Shown in pieces: positions 8,149-18,000 of a DNA stretch of 47,198 nucleotides (positions are counted from its first letter, which is position 1; each line of letters starts with the position of its first letter). Made by a program: the position numbers and the translations under genes. Origin of the DNA: Lentisphaeria bacterium UBA7640 (GTDB lineage: Bacteria > Verrucomicrobiota > Lentisphaeria > Victivallales > Victivallaceae); contig DLIO01000088.1 in the NCBI GenBank assembly GCA_002483765.1, positions 3,807 through 51,004 of the forward strand. The letters are read 5' to 3'. Under the pieces are notes generated by a model. It worked only from the letters and a program-made list of their open reading frames with translations. It ran no database searches and was not told the origin of the DNA.

Positions 8149-9678
8149 TTACCAATCCGTGCGGTCGTAGTTCCGGTAATTGACCGCCTCATAAAGGTGC
8201 GCTTCCTGAATATCGTGTTCCCCGCCTAAATCGGCGATGGTACGCGCCACCTTCAAAATACGATCGTAAGCTCGTGGGCTGAGCGAAAAACGTCGAATCG
8301 CATTGCGAAGCAGGGTTTCACCGCTTTGTCCGATACGGCAAAAATGCTGCAAGTCGCGCGGCGACATATGTGCATTGCAGAAGATACCTGATTTTCCAAA
8401 ACGTTCGGACTGAATCTGTCTTGCCGCAATCACGCGTTCAAGGATTGTCGCGCTCGATTCGCCATCTGGAGCTTTGATTAATTCATCTTCATCCAAGCGC
8501 ATTACCTCAACATGCAGATCAATGCGATCAAGTAGCGGTCCAGAAATTTTACCGCGATATTTACGGATTTCATTGGGTTTGCAACGACAGCCATGCACGC
8601 TCGCCATGCCACATGGACAGGGATTCATTGCGGCTACTAAAATAAATTTGGCAGGAAAAATATAGTTTCCATTAGCGCGCGAAACCGATACGTTGCCAGT
8701 TTCCAACGGTTGACGCAGAACCTCCAAAACGTTACGTTTAAATTCCGGTAATTCGTCTAAAAACAGTACTCCATGATGCGCCCGACTGATCGCACCAGGT
8801 GCAGGGTTTTTGCCACCACCAATTAAACCGACATCGCTGGCAGTGTGATGCGGCGCGATAAATGGGCGTGAACGCAGTAGCGGACGCCCTGGTTCAAGCA
8901 ACCCAAGCACGCTGTGAATGCGACTAGTTTCTAAAGTTTCCTCCAGTGTCATTGGTGGCAGAATACCCGGCAAACGCATCGCAATCATGCTTTTACCTGT
9001 TCCTGGTGGTCCGCTCAGCAAAGAATTATGGCCTCCCGCCGCGGCAATCTCCATCGCACGGCGTGCAATACTTTGGCCTTTCACTTCGTTGAAATCAGGT
9101 TGTCGCTCGTCAGATTGTTCAATATCGGCAAGTTTTCCTGAATATGGCGAAGTTATTTTACCTTTTAAATAATCGACTGCATCCTGTAGATTTGCGACTG
9201 GAAACACCGGCAGATCTCCAGATGCCAAAGCAGCTTCTTGAACATTTTCTGCTGGCACCAACAGCGCAGTTAAATGTTTTTCCTCGCGCAATCGCATTGC
9301 GATCGGCAAAACACCGCGTATTGGACGGACTTTGCCGTTCAGTGCTAGTTCTCCAGCCATCGCGGTGCTCGCCAGTTTTTCACGATCAATAAATCCCGAC
9401 GCCGCCAATATTCCCATGGCAATTGGTAGATCAAACGCCGCACCTTCTTTGCGCAGATCAGCTGGCGCCAGATTAACCACAGTCATTCCAGGTGGGTGAG
9501 GATAGCCACAATTTTGCATTGCGGAACGAACGCGTTCCCGGCTCTCTTTGACCGCAGCGTCCGGCAATCCGACGATAGAAACAATTGAATTTTCTCCCGC
9601 CTTAGTAGCATTAATTTCCACTTCAACCGGAAAGGCATCAATGCCAACAACAGCAGCCGAATATGTTTTTGCCAGCAT
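8149..9678 (-). CDS. comM: ComM/YifB-like AAA+ ATPase (Mg-chelatase-related)
   Basis: A 509-residue protein from the ATG at 9678 (MLAKTYSAAVVGIDAFPV). The N-terminal ChlI domain contains IVGLPDAAVKESRERVRSAM. An AAA core follows, with Walker A SGPPGTGKS, Walker B-like GVLFLDELPEF and sensor/Arg regions including RPFIAPHHTASDVGLIGGG. A zinc-type CPCG...CRC cluster and a C-terminal helical domain (RIGQSGETLLRNAIRRFSLS) complete it. ComM homologues are hexameric helicases that promote branch migration during natural transformation; YifB is the E. coli name. The frame extends 13 residues upstream, but family alignment favours MLAKTYS. With DprA (23659-24762) it suggests the cell can process incoming single-stranded DNA. 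Confidence 0.93.
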   Translation of the reverse strand: MLAKTYSAAVVGIDAFPVEVEINATKAGENSIVSIVGLPDAAVKESRERVRSAMQNCGYPHPPGMTVVNLAPADLRKEGAAFDLPIAMGILAASGFIDREKLASTAMAGELALNGKVRPIRGVLPIAMRLREEKHLTALLVPAENVQEAALASGDLPVFPVANLQDAVDYLKGKITSPYSGKLADIEQSDERQPDFNEVKGQSIARRAMEIAAAGGHNSLLSGPPGTGKSMIAMRLPGILPPMTLEETLETSRIHSVLGLLEPGRPLLRSRPFIAPHHTASDVGLIGGGKNPAPGAISRAHHGVLFLDELPEFKRNVLEVLRQPLETGNVSVSRANGNYIFPAKFILVAAMNPCPCGMASVHGCRCKPNEIRKYRGKISGPLLDRIDLHVEVMRLDEDELIKAPDGESSATILERVIAARQIQSERFGKSGIFCNAHMSPRDLQHFCRIGQSGETLLRNAIRRFSLSPRAYDRILKVARTIADLGGEHDIQEAHLYEAVNYRNYDRTDW

Positions 9679-10019
9679 AGTTTCCTTAGTTTTACGGTTA
9701 TAAACTCTACATTTCAATGGAGATGTGAAAAAAATTTCGCCGTGTTCATCGACGGTAATTTTAGGAAATTCTTCTTACATGACAGAATAATGTAATGCAA
9801 TTTTTGCTGTAGGCAACCCTGTTTTACGATTCTTTTCCTCATTGCCGTGCCTTAGTCGAGCAATTGGGCTTCTTGAAACAGAATAAGGAAATGCCTCCAT
9901 TCCTATCTTTTCTTTGTTGCTCATTAAGCCGTTTTTCTAATACTGGAAAAGGTGTTTTTGAACGTTAAAGTATATAACAGTTGGCCAAAAATAATTAGTA
10001 TAGAGGTGGAGGTAAGCAA
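9679..10019. other. Intergenic region between divergent comM and OYE genes
   Basis: This stretch should contain the promoters of comM (leftward) and of the oxidoreductase gene (rightward), but no convincing -35/-10 pair is visible. AGAGGTGGAGGT before 10020 is a strong ribosome binding site. A 41-codon minus-strand frame at 9775-9900 (starting MEAFPYSVSRSPIARLRHGN) has coding-like composition and AGGA directly against its ATG. I cannot assign it and would treat it as a possible small gene or gene remnant. Confidence 0.4.
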
Positions 10020-11144
10020 ATGGAAGGGATTAATAAATTTGAAACACTTTTTAGACCGCTCAAGATAAATAACCTAACTTTGCGGAACCGGATTGTGATG
10101 GCTCCGATGACGAGAAGTATGTCTTCGAGGGGTATTCCCACGCAAGAGGTCGCAGATTATTATGCGGTGCGCGCTCGCGCAGAATGTGGATTAATAATCA
10201 CCGAAGGCGTGGAGATAGAACACAAAGCATCGAGTGGTTATCCAGATGTACCACATTTTTACGGCGAAGAAGCAATCGCTGGCTGGCGCCGTGTGGTTGA
10301 GAGCGTTCATGCCGCAGGCGGTGCGATATTTCCACAACTGTGGCACGTGGGTAGTGTTAGGAAAAAAGGTATGCCGCCGAATCCTGAAGTTCCAGGTTAC
10401 GCGCCATCACCAGAGCCAAACCCTATTAATGAAGACGCGTCTGAAATCCCTAAAGAAATGTCACTAAAAGATATTAATGAGGTCATTACCGCTTATGTCG
10501 AATCTGCACGCAATGCAAAACAGATTGGCTTCGATGGCGTCGAGATTCATGGAGCCCACGGATACCTGATAGATCAGTTTTTATGGAAACACACGAACCT
10601 ACGTACCGACAGTTATGGTGGTTCTATGGTGAAACGGACTCGACTAGCAAAAGAAATTATAATGGCAGTGCGCCAAGAAGTTGGGGAGGAATATCCTATT
10701 GTTTTTCGTTATTCACAGTGGAAAAACGGGGCGTTCGACGCGAAACTAGCGCATACGCCTGCTGAATTGGAAAAGTTTCTCGATATTCTTGTAGATGCTG
10801 GAGTCGATCTGTTCCACTGTAGTACACGGCGTTACTGGGAACCAGAGTTTGAAGGTTCGAAACTAAATCTGGCTGGGTGGACGAAAAAGCTCACGGGTAA
10901 ACCCAGCATAAGTGTCGGGAGTATAGGACTAGATAATGAAACATTCAACACGTTAATGGGAGAGAAGACCAGCATGACAGGAATTGATCGACTTCTTGAA
11001 ATGATGGCAAATGATGAATTTGATCTGATTGCCATTGGTCGCATGTATCTTTGTGACCCTAAAATTGCGGAAAAATTACATGAAGGGCGCCTCGATGACA
11101 TCATTAAATTCGATGTCAAATGTCTTGAAAAACTGGTGCGCTGA
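10020..11144 (+). CDS. NADH:flavin oxidoreductase, Old Yellow Enzyme family
   Basis: A 374-residue FMN-dependent TIM-barrel enzyme. Recognisable OYE segments are LFRPLKINNLTLRNRIVMAPMTR at the N-terminus, PQLWHVG near residue 105, GFDGVEIHGAHGYLIDQFLW with the substrate-binding His pair near 175-178, RTDSYGGS, and FDLIAIGRMYLCDP at the phosphate-binding end. Members reduce alpha,beta-unsaturated carbonyl compounds with NAD(P)H. The length fits single-domain OYEs and excludes the larger 2,4-dienoyl-CoA reductase type with its extra Fe-S/FAD domain. A strong GGAGGT site precedes the ATG. It is monocistronic and converges with the GH20 gene; the physiological substrate is unknown. Confidence 0.92.
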   Translation: MEGINKFETLFRPLKINNLTLRNRIVMAPMTRSMSSRGIPTQEVADYYAVRARAECGLIITEGVEIEHKASSGYPDVPHFYGEEAIAGWRRVVESVHAAGGAIFPQLWHVGSVRKKGMPPNPEVPGYAPSPEPNPINEDASEIPKEMSLKDINEVITAYVESARNAKQIGFDGVEIHGAHGYLIDQFLWKHTNLRTDSYGGSMVKRTRLAKEIIMAVRQEVGEEYPIVFRYSQWKNGAFDAKLAHTPAELEKFLDILVDAGVDLFHCSTRRYWEPEFEGSKLNLAGWTKKLTGKPSISVGSIGLDNETFNTLMGEKTSMTGIDRLLEMMANDEFDLIAIGRMYLCDPKIAEKLHEGRLDDIIKFDVKCLEKLVR

Positions 11145-11269
11145 AACGCAAACCGTTAATAAACAAATTTCACAAAATTCCACCGATAACGAGATTTTGC
11201 TTTTTCTGTTTGTGCTTTTATACGCTGAGTGGGGATAACTCTTTATTGATCTCTGGCAGTTATCAAATT

Positions 11270-12706
11270 TCACAAGTCCGAAATTAGCCCAGCCGCCAAT
11301 AAATTGTCTTTCCTGCGCTGAAAATCAGACCATTCCTTGTTTTTATTCTGAGACCAGGCACATTCAGAATATGCTGGGAGACGTTCTATGATTTTACTGA
11401 ATATACGCCATTCTGGAACAAACTCCGTCCAGAGACAAGCTTCTGTACCCAGAACCGAATCTGCGACTTTTTCGGGCCAGATGATATGTGGATCAGTCAT
11501 GTATACTCCGCGCTCGGAGAGTTCAAACATCCAACTTTCATGGGGTTCAGAGGGCACGGCTGGGTAGTCAAAGTAAAGCGAGTTATGAACCGAATAAATC
11601 GTTTTGTTGCCGTTCTGGGCTACTCTAACCGGTTCGCGAATATCCAGCCAACATTGGACAATCGTATCAGGAGGGTAAGTTAAGTCCGAACAAATACCCC
11701 AGACAATCGGCGTACGTCCTTTACTGACAACAAAACGGGTCATTTCTTGCATGAAATCATGTTCAAGTTCGCGCGAATTGCTAAATTTCTTCTCTTCTAT
11801 TGCCGCCTGACAAACCAGACATTTATCCCAATTAGTTGTTTTGGCTTCATCACCGCCGATATGGATATATGGGTTTTCCGCAAAAAGATCGATTATTTCG
11901 CTGAGTATATTTTTTATAAATTTTCTTGCTTGACGACTACCGATACATATCTCCCTGCTTTCAGGGTTTTCTCCACATGTCAGGTTAGGATATTTTTTGA
12001 TAATGCACCTAGAATGACCTGGAATATCAAATTCTGGAATAACAGTTATACCCTTAGCTGTGGCATGAGAAATGACTTCTAAAACCTGAGCCTTACTGTA
12101 ACTCCCTCGATCTAACTCAAAATCTTCAACGAGACTTGAGACCGAATCGAGTTCAAGACGCCATCCGGAATTATCGGTAAGATGCCAGTGGAAACGGTTT
12201 ATCCTCCATGCGGCGAGAACATTAAGGATTCCTTTTATAGTTTCGACGCTCTGGAAGTGGCGGGCGCTATCTAACATGAAGCCGCGCCACCCGAAACGAG
12301 GCTGGTCATGGATTTTCCCACATGCTAATTCCGCATAATGAGCGCCGCAATTAAACGCTATAGCGAACATCTGTCGAAGCGCGGTAAGAGCATAACGCAT
12401 GCCGTTTAGGTCTGAACTTTCAAGAGTGATCTTCATATCGGAAATATTCGCTGACCATTCCTCTTCAGAATATCCAGCGTTGCGTTTAAGAATTATTTGA
12501 GCAGAGTTTTCGGGTGTTTCATGGAGTTCCATTCTATATCCGGCACACATCTCAACAAATTCTTTTTTCAATGAAAAATACAATTCATCAATATGAAATG
12601 AACAGAGTTGCGACGGGTTGAATGAACCGCCTGAATCTGAAACTTCTAACGGAGCAGGAATAATATTTCTCAGTGAATTCGCCGATTGACTATTTTTAGT
12701 TGGCAT
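11270..12706 (-). CDS. Beta-N-acetylhexosaminidase, glycoside hydrolase family 20
   Basis: A 478-residue protein. An N-terminal GH20b-type alpha/beta domain is followed by a TIM barrel starting with RGFMLDSARHF (about residues 141-151; Arg141 is the usual sugar-binding residue). FHWHLTDNSGWR, VIPEFDIPGHSR and the catalytic Asp286-Glu287 pair in HIGGDEAK follow. GH20 enzymes remove terminal GlcNAc or GalNAc by substrate-assisted catalysis. No signal peptide is seen, so it probably acts in the cytoplasm on imported oligosaccharides. It is the last gene of the leftward glycan locus that begins with the GntR/LacI regulator, but a 158-bp gap separates it from the preceding gene, so it may have its own promoter. 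Confidence 0.94.
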   Translation of the reverse strand: MPTKNSQSANSLRNIIPAPLEVSDSGGSFNPSQLCSFHIDELYFSLKKEFVEMCAGYRMELHETPENSAQIILKRNAGYSEEEWSANISDMKITLESSDLNGMRYALTALRQMFAIAFNCGAHYAELACGKIHDQPRFGWRGFMLDSARHFQSVETIKGILNVLAAWRINRFHWHLTDNSGWRLELDSVSSLVEDFELDRGSYSKAQVLEVISHATAKGITVIPEFDIPGHSRCIIKKYPNLTCGENPESREICIGSRQARKFIKNILSEIIDLFAENPYIHIGGDEAKTTNWDKCLVCQAAIEEKKFSNSRELEHDFMQEMTRFVVSKGRTPIVWGICSDLTYPPDTIVQCWLDIREPVRVAQNGNKTIYSVHNSLYFDYPAVPSEPHESWMFELSERGVYMTDPHIIWPEKVADSVLGTEACLWTEFVPEWRIFSKIIERLPAYSECAWSQNKNKEWSDFQRRKDNLLAAGLISDL

Positions 12707-12864
12707 TGTGATTTTCCTTAAATTACGTGACTGGCTATCGCTATACTCGTTTCGATTGAAAACTTAAATTCCGCTTGTCGCTTTTTGGCATATCTTAGCC
12801 CTCAAAGAGTATAGATACTTTTGAAAAAACTATAATACAATAAACAGATTATATCTAGTTCAAA

Positions 12865-13692
12865 TCAATGTTTTTCCTGCCCACTCACGAATTCAGGTTT
12901 CAGCCAGACATTTCTGAATATTTCCCATGCCGCAGAACGACTTAACCCATTATATTGTCCAGCTTCAGTTTCCGCGTTAACAAGTCTGGGGCACGCTTTC
13001 AAGACTGGAATTAAAAATTCCCAATCTACAGAGCCAAAACCCGGAGGAAAGTGTTGATCCGCACCACCATTATTATCATGGAGGTGACAGGTGACCAAAT
13101 AAGGGGCCATATTTTTAATGGCCGTTTCAATTCCTTCTTTGATATGGGCATGCCCAACATCGAGACACAATCCTAGAGAAGAATGTTCATATTCCGCGGC
13201 CAGTGCAGCCACTTCATCGCTCATCTGGTAATCAATCATATTTTCCATCGCTATCTTAACTCCTGATTTTTCTGCTTCAGGTAAAAGCTCATCAAGAGTT
13301 TTACGTATCTGACCGTGCAAGTATTCTTTAGAATATTCGAGATTATTTTCTCCCAAATGAACCGTATAAGTAAGACAGCCCATATCTCCGACGCGGTTGA
13401 TAAATCTACCATGAGACAAAGATATTTTCTTCCGCTGCTCTTCGTCTGGACAACTCAACCCGTATTCATTTCTCCAGGGACCATGACACGCCTGTCCATT
13501 TAGATTGGCCGCAAGCATTTTCTTACGGATAATATCAAGGAACGAACCTTTCTCTTCATCTCGCAACCACCAATCTGGATGAATAACAATATTTTTGGCC
13601 CCCATTTCATTTAATTCGGCAAACGCTGCATCAATTTGAGCATCAGCTATTTTCCCCCAGTCAACAAAATAAACAAGCGGAATTTGTTTCAT
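12865..13692 (-). CDS. Sugar phosphate isomerase/epimerase (TIM barrel)
   Basis: From ATG 13692 (MKQIPLVYFVDWGK) the protein has 275 residues. Xylose isomerase-like TIM-barrel motifs are NIVIHPDWW, YTVHLGENN, VKIAMENMIDY (metal-binding Glu), LGLCLDVGHAHI and VTCHLHDNNGG, with WEFLIPVL near the end. These supply the Glu/Asp/His metal ligands of the fold. The exact sugar is unknown; in this locus it would act on a monosaccharide released from the target glycan. It starts two bases after the stop of the ceramidase-like gene, with GGGAGGAAAGCG as ribosome binding site inside that gene's end, so the two are co-translated. Confidence 0.88.
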   Translation of the reverse strand: MKQIPLVYFVDWGKIADAQIDAAFAELNEMGAKNIVIHPDWWLRDEEKGSFLDIIRKKMLAANLNGQACHGPWRNEYGLSCPDEEQRKKISLSHGRFINRVGDMGCLTYTVHLGENNLEYSKEYLHGQIRKTLDELLPEAEKSGVKIAMENMIDYQMSDEVAALAAEYEHSSLGLCLDVGHAHIKEGIETAIKNMAPYLVTCHLHDNNGGADQHFPPGFGSVDWEFLIPVLKACPRLVNAETEAGQYNGLSRSAAWEIFRNVWLKPEFVSGQEKH

Positions 13693-13694
13693 TT

Positions 13695-15044
13695 TTACGC
13701 TTTCCTCCCGAGTTCTCGCCAAGCAGCGAGGATAAGTTCTGATGTTTTAGGTGAATATGGATTTGAGCGCGGGGTTGTTTCATAGCCACCGCGTCCGTAA
13801 TTCCAGCAATTCGGGATATAGCCGGTACCTGACCCGTTCGCCATAGACGCAACCATAGCAGTCCGGTCGCTGAAAATCCCTTTACGGATAGTCAGGCCAA
13901 TTTCAACAAAAGGCTCACAAGGAACGGAAGCAATTACAACGTTTCCGATGTCAAGTCTTACAAGATTGAATTTTTCGGCCTTATTTTTTTCAGATATTTT
14001 CAGTAAGCTTGCTGCAAAAAACTTTAATGCAAAAGGAGTTTTACGGGCAAGATCAGCAGCGGTTAAATCAGGCCCTCCAAGCCTGTTAATATCGATTTCA
14101 GGATATTTATCAACTATACTTTGAGCTTCTTTGATTTCAGCAACAGAAAGCACACGTGGCGGAATATTAATTTGTTGACAGTAAGTTTTTAGTGCTACAT
14201 TGTTCATTGGACAAAGCGACGGAAGAGCTTTGCTGATGCTTTCTGCGTAACCTATACCTATACGCTTTGCTTCAGCTTCGTTGGTTTGCACCGCATCAGT
14301 TCTAACATCAAAATGATTAATATTCCCGGAGCATCCAATGAGCGGTATCACTATGCTCTTGGCTCCAAGTTCCTGCTGTAGGTGCCGAATCGTAAATCCC
14401 GGCCAGTCTCCAGATATTAAACTCCCGCCAGTAGTGTCAGAATGATTTACTATATTCACGATTAGGGCTTTTGTTATGCCATTGCACTTAAAGGCCAATA
14501 ATGGGATTTCCGGATCTATTTCGCCCTCGGGGCGAACAATTGAGGGATTGCGTTTCCCTGGATTTGTCGCTACATGCCCATCTTCCATCCAGTAACGTCG
14601 ATTAAATCCAAAACGATTATCTCGGGTAGTGGCATGTTCTACAGTACATAGTTGCAAATCAGTTATCGCATCCTGAAGTGCTTGAATTGTCTTTATCGCC
14701 ACAAAACGGATATATTGTGGCTTGAACCCCGCCCGAGACGGTCTTACCTCCGGAGCTGTATGCGAATGAGTAGCAGTTACAATCATATTACCAGGACAAA
14801 TCTTGTCTATCTTTGACGCTGCCATTACATTTAACAAACTACTCCAAAGTTCTTGAGGAACCGCGATCAAATCATATTGAATTATTGCACAATATGTTTG
14901 ACCGGAATGGAGAACGAGAACACGTACTTCAATGTCATCAGCGACTCCTGTCCACATTCTAACATTGAAGTAACCAGCAATGCCAATCGGTATTTCAGGA
15001 TTAATACAACGCCGTCCAGAGCCGAAATAGATTTGATTATTCAT
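13695..15044 (-). CDS. Neutral/alkaline ceramidase-like protein
   Basis: A 449-residue protein resembling the N-terminal domain of neutral/alkaline non-lysosomal ceramidases. It has FGSGRRCINPEIPIGIAGY at the start, TATHSHTAPE near residue 90 (metal-binding histidines), VNHSDTTGG and GDWPGFTIRHLQQELG, with GCSGNINHFD further on. True ceramidases hydrolyse the amide of ceramide and are exported; here there is no signal peptide. Many family members in polysaccharide-degrading PVC bacteria are of unknown specificity, so a hydrolase acting on an amide or ester of a sugar derivative is as likely as lipid hydrolysis. It lies 25 nt after the giant secreted protein gene and is coupled to the downstream TIM-barrel isomerase. 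Confidence 0.82.
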   Translation of the reverse strand: MNNQIYFGSGRRCINPEIPIGIAGYFNVRMWTGVADDIEVRVLVLHSGQTYCAIIQYDLIAVPQELWSSLLNVMAASKIDKICPGNMIVTATHSHTAPEVRPSRAGFKPQYIRFVAIKTIQALQDAITDLQLCTVEHATTRDNRFGFNRRYWMEDGHVATNPGKRNPSIVRPEGEIDPEIPLLAFKCNGITKALIVNIVNHSDTTGGSLISGDWPGFTIRHLQQELGAKSIVIPLIGCSGNINHFDVRTDAVQTNEAEAKRIGIGYAESISKALPSLCPMNNVALKTYCQQINIPPRVLSVAEIKEAQSIVDKYPEIDINRLGGPDLTAADLARKTPFALKFFAASLLKISEKNKAEKFNLVRLDIGNVVIASVPCEPFVEIGLTIRKGIFSDRTAMVASMANGSGTGYIPNCWNYGRGGYETTPRSNPYSPKTSELILAAWRELGRKA

Positions 15045-15069
15045 CTCTAATTCATCCTAACCGCAGGGG

Positions 15070-18000
15070 TCATTTTACCACAAATTTATCAACGGTGGTC
15101 TCCCCACTGAAAACGTCCGTTGCCTTGATTGTCCATGATCCTTTCGCTGCATTTAATGGAACGGCGAAGCTATAACTCGCGTTTCCCCCCTCGGCGAATA
15201 ACATTTTGTTAAAAGCCAGACTTTCTTTGCCATCAGGATTTTTAACTTCAATCCTAAATATATGATCCGCAAATTTTTGCGTATCAGCATTAACCTTAAT
15301 TTCGGTAATTATTTGCCCGTTATTATGCGATATTTTCAGATTTAAGCCATTAATTTTATAAGGTAAAAGAGTAAATAATGACTGAGTAAAGGGACCTATA
15401 TCATAAGGAAATTCGCGCCCAAACCCTAGATACTTACCTTTCAGCAGATCATAAATGTGATGATTCTGCATTAACTTGATAGTCCATTTATTGGTTTTGG
15501 TATCAATGTTTTTTGCCTGATTGAAATCGCGAACTACACCAAGAATACGTAACGGCCCATTCTCTTTCATACAGATATAAGCTGCCTTGAGACTTTCTTC
15601 ATTTGAATCTTCTATTTTCACTCGTGGATTTATACCAACATCGCCCAGCATCTTTGTCACCAGCGTTCGAATATTTTTTGCCTTGGCGAGATTATTTTTA
15701 AAATATCGCATCACCTGCCAATCACCATATGCGGCAGGAAGACCACAAGCAAAATATAAGGTAAAACCTTTTCCATACTTATTTATAATCACAGCGGGAT
15801 ATGTTTTTCCCTTATAATCAACCGAAGCCAATGTTTCCCCTGAAACCGTCGTAATTCCAGTTTCAAAAGCTTTCACTTTAACGTCAAAGTCACCAGTAAG
15901 CCTTGCTTCATCCTTGACAAAAGCATTTTTATCGCGGTTAATTCCAAAAACTTTATCAAGAGGATTGTTCGTTCGCGGCTTGCCATGTTGATCATATACC
16001 CCTGGCATCATGTCTGCAATCAGTACGCCACCGTTAGCGACAAAAGCCTCGGTTTTGGATATTTCTTTATCAGACATCGCACTACAAGTTGGTAAAAATA
16101 ATGCCTTATATTTTTCCTGTAGCAGGTTACTATTTTCAAGTTGCCCATACGCGATATAGTCATAGTCTAGGCCAGAATCTCTGAGGATATTATTAACCCC
16201 CTCTACCGCCTTTACTCGTGCATCTTCAAGCCCCAACATCCAGTCAACCTTGATGGATGCTGGAGAATAAAGCAATGCAATCGGATAGGTCATCATCTTT
16301 GAATTTAATACCACTTCTGCTGGACCATTCTTGTAATTGTCGAGCGCTCGCTTCAAGTCCATAGCCGTATCTGGAAAAGTATAATCTGGATTAACATAGA
16401 ATCCTCCACTATAAACATTAAATCCGGTTGCACCTTGAACGAGATAATTTAGAATCTCCCAATTCAGGTAGTCATAACCATTGTCATAACCTATCCAGCC
16501 ATTCCAAATAAGCTTTCCGCTGGAAAAGCAACGCTGCTGAATTGTCTGTTCTCCACCATAACTTTCCATTGCTTCCAAGGATTTCATAAGTAAATACCAA
16601 TCCCAAGCATTAAATGCTTTTGTCTCTTGGGTTCCAGAAAGGGCATAACGGAATTTAGGATCAACTTTTTTCAGCCCTTTAACAATCTTGCTAATTGCGT
16701 CGGCCCGATTCCAGTCATTAAAGGTCAAATGATCCACCCATGGCGCGAAAGAGTCGCGTTCTTTAACCTCTTCTGTGGTCATGGCAACGACTTGACTCCA
16801 ATCTGTAAAGTTAGTCATCCAACTCTCATTAAGACTGGCAAGCGTACCGTATTGTCCCTTTAGCCAATTACGAAATTCTCGTTGGCAATCTTCTGAAAAA
16901 CATCCATCCCACTTACTGATACTATTTGCTTCATCCGGACCACCGCGATAAAGCACCCCATATTTTTCAGTCCACTGTTCAACCTCTGACTTCGCTTCCA
17001 AATTATCCTTAAATCCCTTTTCACTGAGACATGGTGTTCGAATAAGATCAAATTTATCTTTTATTTTTTTGCGGGCATCGTAGGGGAATTTTCCGCCGGA
17101 ACTCGCCGGGGTATTGCTGGCGAGGATTGAAAGCCCGAGTTCACGTCCCGCCATAATTTCATCTTTAATATCCGTACGGAAAAGCTTGAGTGCCGTTGCT
17201 CCAAGAATTTGCAGTCTAGAATAATATTCTTTTAGCAAAAAATAATGTACGCCACGCATAGATAAATTGGGCCAGCCAAAAGCAATCTGCATAATGCGGC
17301 TGTCAGGCTCCCCATAAACAGCAAAATTTCGACGTTTTTCGGAAATAATTTTATTGCCCCTGACGACCCTAACATGAGCGTCAAACGTAAGTGTTCTGCA
17401 ATCGTTCATCAATAATTCAAAATCGACTTTACCATCTTTACTGAGACCACTAGTTGTCGCAAATTTATTGCCAAAAGAATCATAAAGCGCCAATTCAACT
17501 TTTTCACTATTAGAACTGGATAATTTGGCCGAACACTTAAAAACATCAGAATTTTTCCAAACTTTGTCCACGGCAGTTAATTCCAACAGCGAAACCGCTG
17601 GCTTTGTATTAAAGGAAGCACTGCCCCACCATTCGGTTCCTTTTTCGCCTTTAATTATCACGTCGGCAAAATGTATTCCCTCAAGCCCCGGCTGGTCAAA
17701 TAGTATTTCAATCTTATTTTCACCCGATTTCAAATCGAAATCAACCTCTTTATGCTGTTCGACCTGATAATATTTATTGCGAATCTTTAGATCAATTTTT
17801 GCTTTTTTGACTTCTTTACTGTCTAAAAGAAATGATAATGTTGTCCCTGAAGTAACCTTCAGGTTACGACCTTCAATTGCAAATGGGGTCCGTGCTGTCC
17901 AATAAACCATTTTGGCCAACAAAGATATTTGGTATTCCCAGTAATTATATTTTACTTCACCAACCCCCGTGAAAAGCATCATCGGTAGAATTACTCTTCG

